Shown here: positions 55,994-64,000 of the stretch, one piece after another
Layout of the letters: every line of letters starts with the position of its first letter
Position numbering within the stretch: position 1 is the first letter of the stretch
NCBI GenBank assembly: GCA_014529385.2
Contig: CM043966.1
Coordinates: 111,624,968-111,688,967, forward strand
Origin: Adiantum capillus-veneris
Lineage: Eukaryota; Streptophyta; Polypodiopsida; Polypodiales; Pteridaceae
Length of the DNA: 64,000 nt
Direction: 5' to 3'
Notes under the pieces: model-generated
What the model was told of the DNA's origin: nothing
The model's database searches: none
What the model saw: the letters and a program-made list of their open reading frames with translations, nothing else
Position numbers and translations under genes: made by a program

Positions 55994-56903
55994 TGTTAGC
56001 AACAAGCTAACACATACACCATTTTTTGGAGTTCTCTTTGTAAAAAAATTATTATTTTGATAAACCGGGAATATTGTAACTCCTATTTTCTTGAATAAAC
56101 TCTGTAACTAATGAGCCGGGGCTACAAGCTTCTAGATTGTATCAGCCAATTATTACCCAGCTTTCGTAGAACTCCAGCTTATTAGTTTTGACCACCCAAA
56201 AAACCTTGGCTAAGGTATAAAAGCCAATTTTTGTAAGTTTTTGGATAAGAAATACACATCGTGAGCTAATGGCGCTCACTTCTCTCCTTCTCGCGCTTCC
56301 TACTCACTCTCCGGTTGTCACATTGTGAATGCATTTGTTGCATTGCAACCGCAGGTAAGAGCTCTACGCATCGACGTAAGCCATTCACAGTATTTCATAG
56401 CTTTTGGAATCATCAACCCGCGGACTAATTTCATCATAACTAGGAATTTACACTTTTAAACGAAAACTAAGCATAGGCGGGGTATTGGGGCATCATTGCT
56501 AAGCATTTAGATGCATTCTAGGTCGAAAACGACTAGATCAAAAATCCACTACTGTTAATAATCGCGATTTTGGAACTTGACCTAAAGTGGGGTTTTAAGC
56601 CATAGGCATGTGTGCTTAGGTCTTATAAACTTGTCCTAGAAGTTTCGTTACGTTTGGATGTCATTTGATGTTGTAACGGATGTGATTTGTTTGCCGATGA
56701 GCGATTGGCTTTTGGTGATTTCAGTCACTTGAGTATATCTTGAGTTAGATGCGAGTTGTTAGTTGTTTTCCAAGAGATTGACAACCTCTTCGAGCCTCTA
56801 TGTACTATTCGAGTCAGCTTCGTCCCATGGTTTGACAAATTAATCGTGGTTCTCGCTAATACTGTAATAAGATAGGATAGTGAGGTTAGACATGCGTCCC
56901 ACA
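55994..56903 (+). repeat. E1 3' LTR (910 bp)
   Basis: Matches 9101-10013 from TGTTAGC to CCCACA. It is followed by the GAGAG target duplication (56904-56908). TATA box at 56215-56223. Confidence 0.93.
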
Positions 56904-56908
56904 GAGAG

Positions 56909-59105
56909 CTAGGGAGGGACTCCGTTTATCCAGAGTCTCACATCAACGGAACCTCCTTCTACTATCCCTTCTTACCGGCCTACTCCCCTTCCATCGCTTG
57001 GATCCACTCCGCTTCAATCATAGGGTCCTACGCCACTCCATTCCACTCTAGTTTCACCCGAGTCGCAAATTCAGATAGGAGCTACCATGGAGGCAACATG
57101 GCAGATGCAGAGGGGGAGTAGGCCATGCAAGAAAAGGGTGAACAAGTTCCAACGGTGTCAAGAAGTGCGCAGTGCGACCAGGAAAGCGTCGGGCCTCTGA
57201 CTGTGAGGATTCGTAGCAAAATCAAGCAAGGCATAGACGATTTGAAGACAAAAACACACTAAAAAAGAACAAAACTCCAGCCATGAAAGCTCCACGTTGA
57301 AAAAGAACCAATACTAACTCAAAACTCTTGTGTGTGTGAAGATTAGGTGTAGCCTCGCTCCCAATTACACAGATGCAGTGCTCATTCAACCTATTAAAAA
57401 CCCTAAATTTTCGCTTTGATTCTTTGTTGTGACCATTGCATGGAAGCTTCAGTACTTCATTGGAGAAGCCCAAGTAGTTATTTGAGGAGGGGAAACCCTA
57501 ATTGGAGGCCTCACAGCCTCAACCATGTAGTGGAAGCAGCATGGGACTGCACTAGCACCTTGTAGAGGAATGGCTGTATCTCCTTGCTCATGTACCCAAA
57601 TGGTCTCATTCTTGGCTCTTAAAATCCCCACACAACTTCAACAACAACGCCAGAATCGTTGATGTGGCATTTTGAGCTATTTTGAGCATTTTTAGCCCAA
57701 AAATGTCACTTTTTGTCCGTAAATGGCCCAAACGAGCTGGGAAAAATCCCTAAAATTGTGGAAAAATCCTATTGGGCTCAAATTTCATGTTGAACCGCAT
57801 TTTTTGACTTGGTAAGCACTTAAGACACGTCTTTTACACCGGCGTACGAAACCTGCTATCTTTGGCCGAGATTGCCCGCATTGAACTTTCTAGGCAAAAC
57901 GAGCGTGCTCGGGGAGTTCACTATGTGTAAAACTACCATATCACGTGCGTTCAAGACATGTTTGTAAAACCCCTTATCTGTGAATTTTGTTAGGAATATA
58001 ATGTACCCGTTTCTTTTAAAATCTGTAAGTTTTTTTCAAATTGAAAAAAAAAATCCCTTCTGTATGTATATTTCTGTAAGTTTCAAGAACTTTAAATACC
58101 CTTCTGTTGAACTCACGTGATAGGTTACATTTTTATTAGGTGACCTCCCCGGGCGAGCGTGCCACTTCGAAACACTTGACATTTGTACATTCCCAAAGCA
58201 AATTAAGCATATATTTATGTGAAAAAAGCATGCCATAGTGCCACGTCGAGGGCCTCACTGTCCCTGCAAGGTATATACAGAGTTGCAACCGTGCCATCTA
58301 TTTTCGCATATATCACACTATGTACATTGTAGGATTTGGTCCCACACATCATAAACATTAAGAGTGAGGTAGATACTTTAATTTCACATTATTAATGTGC
58401 CATGGCACGATAACGGGCTTGTCCTATCGACAACAACGGGAAGCTCGGGCAAGACAAACTCCCACACACTATGGTTATGGAAGCAAAGCAGCTTGGAAAG
58501 ATAAATCTGTAAGTTTTTAAAAAAATTTGGACCTAAACTGATTCGAAAAGATTTTAGATTATTAATTTCTCTTGTTATTGCATCTTTAGGAAAATGTCAC
58601 CCTAAGTCGCTCGACTAGAGAGATGGTCAAGTATGAAGAGCTCACACAAAATTTGATACTTGGCGATGGTGTTTGGAGAACCATCACATCTCTCACAAGT
58701 AGTTTGACTCGGCTCTCGGATCTCTACAGATAGCAAGTTTAAACAAACCATAGCGTATTAATTATTCTGAGTTTTTTAATTATTATTATTTTTTTGTTAA
58801 CGTAGAGTTAGGGTGATTAAAACATATGAACCTATGGACGATGAAGAGGATGAGGAGGAGGAGGAGGGCTTGGACAGATAGATAATTTTTTGTAGTCCTC
58901 TTTTACAGGTGAAAATGTGGCACAAAGAACACTATGATCACATGTATATGAAACTTAATTAGAATTTTGATCTTATTTGTAAGTTTTTTAAATTATTGGT
59001 TTTTTGCACTTCATTGTTTCAGGGGAATGTATTTTTTAACTGTAAAGTTTATTTTTTTGTACATTTTTTGAAAAAGCAATTGATGCTTTATATGGTTTAT
59101 GTAGG
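56909..59105. other. Stretch right of E1 without a recognised gene
   Basis: Short open frames only (for example 57222-57473 and 57449-57631, minus) with no recognisable family. 58800-58880 has a GAGGAGGAG run that translates to acidic residues. Confidence 0.6.
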
Positions 59106-59107
59106 TC

Positions 59108-59172
59108 AAAAATAAAGGTGCTCATTTGGGCCATCCAATTTTGGGTGGCCCAAATGAGAACCTTTACTTTTG
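59108..59172. repeat. Long hairpin, ~33-bp arms
   Basis: An inverted repeat around CTCATTTGGGCC / GGCCCAAATGAG with about 30 of 33 bases paired. It sits next to the truncated end of the copia fragment. Confidence 0.8.
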
Positions 59173-59179
59173 AATAGGT

Positions 59180-59780
59180 GCATGACAGTAATAAGGGTGG
59201 TAATAGCAACGAAAATATACGCGGCAGTATATCTGCATCTATTACCGTGGATATTGCTGTTAAACCATTGTCGCGGCGGAAATTCTTGCTCCTATTGCCA
59301 CTCATGCATTTTTTTCTCTCTCCACTTCCATGTGTTATTTTGCGATAATAGAAGCGATTCTCAATCTCTCCTCTTACAGTGCGACTTACATAAAGACCAA
59401 TCAGAATATGCCAAGCATGTTTAGATGGTTTAGCCAAGCGAATGTGAGAAGTAATAGTATGCTTCACAGATAATTCAATTAATGCATGAGCCTACGCATC
59501 TCTAACATCCCAACGATCTACTCAAACATAGGAAAAATAGCTCTAGCAGCAGGAATCCTACCTCCAAAACCTGCAACATCCCCAACATTGCATGTATCCA
59601 CAAAACCAGGATGTACATCAATGCTCTCCACAACATACCAAACGCCCTTTGATACAAGAACATATTGCATCATGTAAGCCCACATTGGGTAATTGTCCCC
59701 ATCTATTGAAGAAGACTATAATGGACCTGTTATGCAAACAATAGAACTGACAAAAGAATTATAAAAAAGGACCAAATAGT
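59180..59780 (-). pseudogene. Copia gag N-terminal fragment
   Basis: Leftward from about 59700: DGDNYPMWAYMMQYVLVSKG and VWYVVESI, then after a frameshift DVRDAQAHALIELSVKHTIT and HIRLAKPSKHAWHILIGLY. These are the first blocks of a Ty1/copia gag. It breaks off near the region equivalent to where the copia at 2905-5470 begins. The rest of the element is absent. Confidence 0.75.
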
Positions 59781-59967
59781 CTACACAACACTACCTATAG
59801 TGGAAACATAGGCCTAAATGAGCCTGAATCAAAATTTTACCAAACCAAGCTCTACAAGCTTACCCAAAGTATTTTTCAACGTGTTGACGCTCATCGAAGC
59901 CCACCCAAATTGAAGGAAGTGAGCAAGTATGTGTTGGCGATGATGGCGACTAGGCCTAAGAGGATGC

Positions 59968-59985
59968 AACCTGTTCTGAGACCAA
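59968..59985 (-). promoter_or_regulatory. Copia primer-binding site (iMet-type, diverged)
   Basis: TTGGTCTCAGAACAGG on the minus strand follows the LTR end. It is two differences from the usual TTGGTATCAGAGCAGG type. Confidence 0.6.
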
Positions 59986-59986
59986 T

Positions 59987-60212
59987 TGTTGGAGAGTTTC
60001 AGGGAAACACACACAACTTGGAGAAGATGAAGAAACTCAAGGCAAACAACAAAGACTAGTATTACTTAGTGTGCAATGGAAATATTTGTTATCCCTAGAG
60101 TGATGGTCATATTTACAATGCATGGGGAAAAAACATCCTAGTGAGGGAAAACATGCCTTGGTGATCCGACTCGTGTGTTCACACACATCACTACCACATT
60201 TATATGGTAACA
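59987..60212 (-). repeat. Copia 5' LTR (226 bp)
   Basis: On the minus strand it starts TGTTACCATATAAATGTGG and ends in CA. Related to 63585-63786. Followed by primer site and gag fragment to the left. Confidence 0.75.
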
Positions 60213-61884
60213 CTGATTTCTTAGCTGTAAGTTGTATGCACATATCATCTACTAATACTTTATGAGATCATTCACAAGGATACGTTAAAATCAATGTCCA
60301 TTAAAGTCATTTTTTTGGTGATCAACTTGGGACCTGGTTTTGGTAAAGAATGCACAAGTACCCTTTTGTTGGTTTCATCGTGTGCTCCATGTGCTTGGTA
60401 GAAAATGTCTCATGTAAATAATGTATTCATCAATTTGGTTGATATCACATGATTTTGTTGTGCAAAAAGCCTTAAGGACATATTTCAATTTGTCACTTCT
60501 GTTTCCTCTCCATCTAGCAACTAGTATTTTAAAAAAAGACCTTGGACAAGGATGGAGTAGGATCTCCCTTTTTAATTCTATACTTATTGCTTCCCACTAA
60601 TATTACCTGAGGTCACTAGTGCATCGATAGGTGATGCGTTTTATGGCTTTAATTTTTGGGACATTTTTATTCCTAGTAAGTGTTAGAAAATAGCCATAGA
60701 TTTCATGAAATAGCTCTTCAATGGACTATGCATTACTTTGATCAATATTCAGGTAGATTGCCAATTTTTATTCTCATGTTCTTTACATTGAAAGAGCGTG
60801 CTCCAATTGCAAAAAGTTGATGGTTGAAATATGGTTCCATATATAGAGTTTATGGATTTATCTCTTCGTCTACTTTTGGTTCTAGATCTTTGTTTCAAGC
60901 CAATCATCAAGATAGTTGTGAGCAAGGCTCCATTTATCTTCTTCTAGCCTTTGCTTCTCAATGGGAGGAATGCCTTTTGAGATTAGGAATATTGGATCTT
61001 TATCACACAATCCTCTCATATCATCTTTGAGAACTAGTTGAGACGCACACCTTTTTGGGTTGACATGCCTTTTCTATGTTGTTGGCAGCCTAGTTTTCTC
61101 TGTTGATATCCATTCTTAGTGTGTCTCTGAGTACGCAATGTGGTAGCCTCTTCTCTTAGTGTTATGAGGATATTTTTCATAAGATGGTTCTACCTCCAAG
61201 TTTGTTGCAAAGGGAATGAATATGCATACATCATCCAGATGGTAGCTCTCCATTTTGGACACATAATCCTCAAGATTTTAGGGATTACTCCCACTTATCT
61301 AAGGTTATGGGTAGATGACAAGAATTAGATTTGTCATTTGGCTCATAAGTCCATGATTTGAGTGTATCATGAAGAGGGATATCTGTGGGTTATGGAAATG
61401 GATAAGGCCATCTATTAGGGGATAATGTTGTTTCTGGTCGTGTAGAAATGTTGGTATTATATGAATCACCATTAAATATGTATGCTACAAATTCATAAGG
61501 ATCTTGGGTGTTTAATGGCTGTGAGTAATATGTAATGGGAATATTATGATTATCTATAAATTCATATATTCCTGGTGAATCGGTGATAGGGGTGAAGAGT
61601 GAGATGTAGTTGTAACATCAGGATTATCAGAGAAGCAAAAGAGAAGATAAAGATAAGGTGAGTAAGAAACTTGTTGATAAAGTTTTGATAAGTATGATAA
61701 ACTATCAAAGAAAGATAACTTATCAAGATGAAGAAGATAAGATATCAAGATAAGTGAAAGCACTTATAAAAAAATGTGCAAAAGAGGGCTTCTCTTCTCA
61801 TTTATCACTTCTCTCCTACATTTTTAGGATGCAACTAGAGAGTAAGTTGTAGAGAAGCTTGAGGAAGACATAGCCAAGCCTCTT

Positions 61885-61923
<39 letters not shown>

Positions 61924-63584
61924 CCTCTCCAAGAGAAGCCATTGCCAAAAACCATAACCATGCTTCCTATAACTTGATTTTCTTCTTCCCATTACACTCT
62001 GTCATAACCCTTATGCTTTCCATAGCTTGAATCTCTCTTGACTCTTTCCATTCTCTCCTTCCACGTAGTGCAATTGGTGGTCTTGAAGAAGGGGATAGTC
62101 GACTACATCAACAAGCTTCTTCAATCACTCAAAGCAAGGAGAAGATTCTTACCATACACACACACCAAGAATTTGAGTCTCAAAGGATAATTCTATCATA
62201 AGCAAGTGAGTCCCTTTTGTAAGAGGATTCTCATTCCAAGCAAGGTTATTCCCCTCTTGTTAATTGGAAAACCCCAAACCCTTAAACCTCTCCTAAAACT
62301 ACATAATTAATCCTCTCCATGGTAGCAAAGGTATGCCTAAATCCCTTCTTAAAGAAGAAATTTTTAATCATTCATACACTACTACACGAGCATTTTTCAC
62401 TAACTAGCATGTCCACTCTAAGGAACTTTGCAAATTTTCTACGCTGACACTACCATGCATGGAAGGATTTCACTCTTGGATAAACACTGAAAGGAAGTTT
62501 CTTGATTATTTGTCTCAAGATTGCAAGTTGGTGCATTCTGAAGTTTTGTGTTAACCACACATAGATCACGCCAAAGCAAAACTCATTGTAGAAAGCATAT
62601 GCATTGTTCATTTGAATTTTTTCTACTTTCAATTTTTTTTTAAAAATTTGAAGGAGAAAGTTAGGGGATAGCTTCATGGAAGAGATGCCCGTGTTGCTCG
62701 TACATTAAACTCCCATCGCTTCCATGAAGATGCCTCATGGATGGCAAGTGATGCAAAGAAAACATATGGAACTCATTTATGACGGGATTAATTTGAAACT
62801 TACGTCGAAACAAAACCTTAAACTTCCAAGAGACTCGTTGTTCTCTTAACACTAGACTGGTAATAACAAGACACTTTTATGTCCTTGGACACTTTTGTGT
62901 CCTCTTAAGTGACCATTTTTCTTGAATTATTTGAAGAGTATGAAATTGAATTTCTAGGTGATATATATCCACAAAGTTGTCTTATGATCTGGAAAAAACT
63001 TGACATTTTTTTTGGAATACTGATCTCACCATTAACCTTACTCTTGCACAACATTTTTGAACCTAAACTGTGTGAAAGAACGGATCATATTTTTGGTTTT
63101 TTTATTATTTTTTGCATATATACCACTCTAAACTTCATGTTCATGAGGTTTAGATTGCTAGATGATAAGCCTTCTTAGTGCTCAACATGTTATGATGTTT
63201 ATAGGGAGAACTAAGTGTTCAAATGGAAAGTTATGACCAAATTACAAGAATTGCCTAATCTTGTTTTTTGGCCAAAATTAGCACTTTTATGATTTTTTTG
63301 GTGGTTTTCTTGATATCCAAATGCAATTTTGATTGTGTAAGTGTCATGTATGACATAAAGCTAATCTTCCTTGAGTTTTGGGGGACCTAATATGCTATGT
63401 AGTATAGTATATGATGATGGTTGAGTTTTTTATTACTGAAGAATACGACACTTTAGTGTAGCAAGTGTATCTTTCTCAATATTGCTAGTTTCATATGCCA
63501 ATTGTGTGTATTTTGTAGGTAGTAATTATATCTAATCATAAAAAATAAATTTGGCTAGATATTGAGTAGTATGTATGGGATTCT
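60213..63584. other. Spacer between two copia elements, no recognised gene
   Basis: AT-rich. Holds a (CA)n run at 61886-61921 and scattered short open frames without family features. Confidence 0.6.
61886..61921. repeat. (CA)n microsatellite
   Basis: Pure CA run. Confidence 0.95.
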
Positions 63585-63786
63585 TGTTGGAATTAGGGTT
63601 ACAAGAAAACACACACAGCTTGGAGAAGATGAAGGAAGCTTAAGGCACACACCAGAGAGTGTATTACCTAGTGTGCAATGGAAAGATAGATAGCCACGGG
63701 GAAAAGAACCTCTTAATGAGAGAAAAAAAATCCACGACAATCCTAAGTGTGTTTACACACATCATTACCACATGTATATAGTAACA
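63585..63786 (-). repeat. Copia 3' LTR (202 bp)
   Basis: On the minus strand it starts TGTTACTATATACATGTGG and ends CAACA. Preceded by a purine tract (agaggggattt, 63787-63799). Same family as 59987-60212 but clearly diverged. Confidence 0.78.
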
Positions 63787-63861
63787 AATCCCCTCTGGAG
63801 TGATGTGGTGAACGAGAGCTGGCACATGAGTAAAGGGAATTTCCATGCCTTAAGGACATGA

Positions 63862-64000
63862 TCAGTCCACAAAGGGGAGTAATCCCAGAGCTTTGTGGAA
63901 AGCTTCAAACTTCTCAAGAGACAATTCCTTTGTGAAAATATCTGCAAGGTTGTCCCGTGTTGGCACATAAGCTAAGTTGGCCTCTCCTTCACATAGTATT
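63862..64000 (-). CDS. Copia pol C terminus, runs off right edge
   Basis: Encodes the typical end of copia RNase H: NLAYVPTRDNLADIFTKELS, EKFEAFHKALGL, then stop at 63862-63864. The element continues beyond the window, so its state is unknown. The reading frame is open over the visible part. Confidence 0.8.
   Translation of the reverse strand, partial: ILCEGEANLAYVPTRDNLADIFTKELSLEKFEAFHKALGLLPFVD

Larger units (their letters stand above)
9101..56903 (+). mobile_element. E1: very large Ty3/gypsy LTR retrotransposon, split by nested insertions
   Basis: Two long direct repeats, 9101-10013 and 55994-56903, each start TGTTAGC and end in CA. A 5-bp target duplication GAGAG (9096-9100 and 56904-56908) flanks them, so they are the two LTRs of one insertion. 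A primer site follows the left LTR and a polypurine tract precedes the right one. The interior carries gypsy gag and pol (protease, RT, RNase H, integrase order), a second protease-like domain, repeats, and a long third ORF. Two later LTR elements (18632-26834 and 30536-44013) with their own target duplications interrupt it. A gene-fragment-rich stretch around 44.6-52.2 kb interrupts it too. All its genes contain stops or frameshifts, so it is inactive. No chromodomain is seen. The tRNA-Asp primer and large size recall the Tat/Athila side of gypsy, but lineage placement is inference. Confidence 0.92.

Overview
This window is nuclear DNA of a land plant. It is almost wholly transposon-derived: Ty1/copia, Ty3/gypsy and CACTA (En/Spm) remnants, plus pseudogene pieces of a chloroplast-targeted RuBisCO small subunit and a plant-type SYP5 Qc-SNARE. 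The very large, deeply nested elements fit a big-genome non-flowering plant such as a fern, but that placement is inference. I see no intact host gene.

Layout. 1-2610 (minus) is the decayed end of a spliced, transposon-type gene of unknown function; its intron holds a minisatellite. 2905-5470 (minus) is a truncated Ty1/copia. 5640-6800 holds small tandem duplications. 6960-7917 (minus) is the C-terminal end of a CACTA transposase gene, cut off by GA-rich repeats.

9101-56903 is one very large Ty3/gypsy element (here E1). It has two ~0.91-kb LTRs, a GAGAG target duplication, a tRNA-Asp-type primer site and a polypurine tract. It has been split by later insertions. E3 (18632-26834) is an 8.2-kb LTR element with a tRNA-iMet primer site and no coding capacity, sitting in the integrase frame. 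E2 (30536-44013) is a young, nearly intact 13.5-kb gypsy element on the minus strand. A 44.6-52.2 kb stretch of uncertain edges carries captured host-gene fragments (RbcS in two inverted pieces, SYP5), a Mutator-type MITE and hairpins. Without these insertions E1 would be roughly 18-19 kb. Its order is LTR, primer site, ~288-bp palindrome-bearing repeats, gag, protease, RT, RNase H, integrase, a second protease, a WVPK-motif tail, more repeats, a long coiled-coil third ORF, polypurine tract, LTR.

E2 carries gag and pol in one 3,116-codon frame broken only by one TGA and one TAG, plus a 143-aa accessory ORF downstream. E1 and E2 share the unusual second retropepsin-like domain downstream of integrase and the WVPK tail, so this looks like a lineage trait. 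57-64 kb is mostly featureless apart from two related copia elements (LTRs at 59987-60212 and 63585-63786); the second runs off the right edge.
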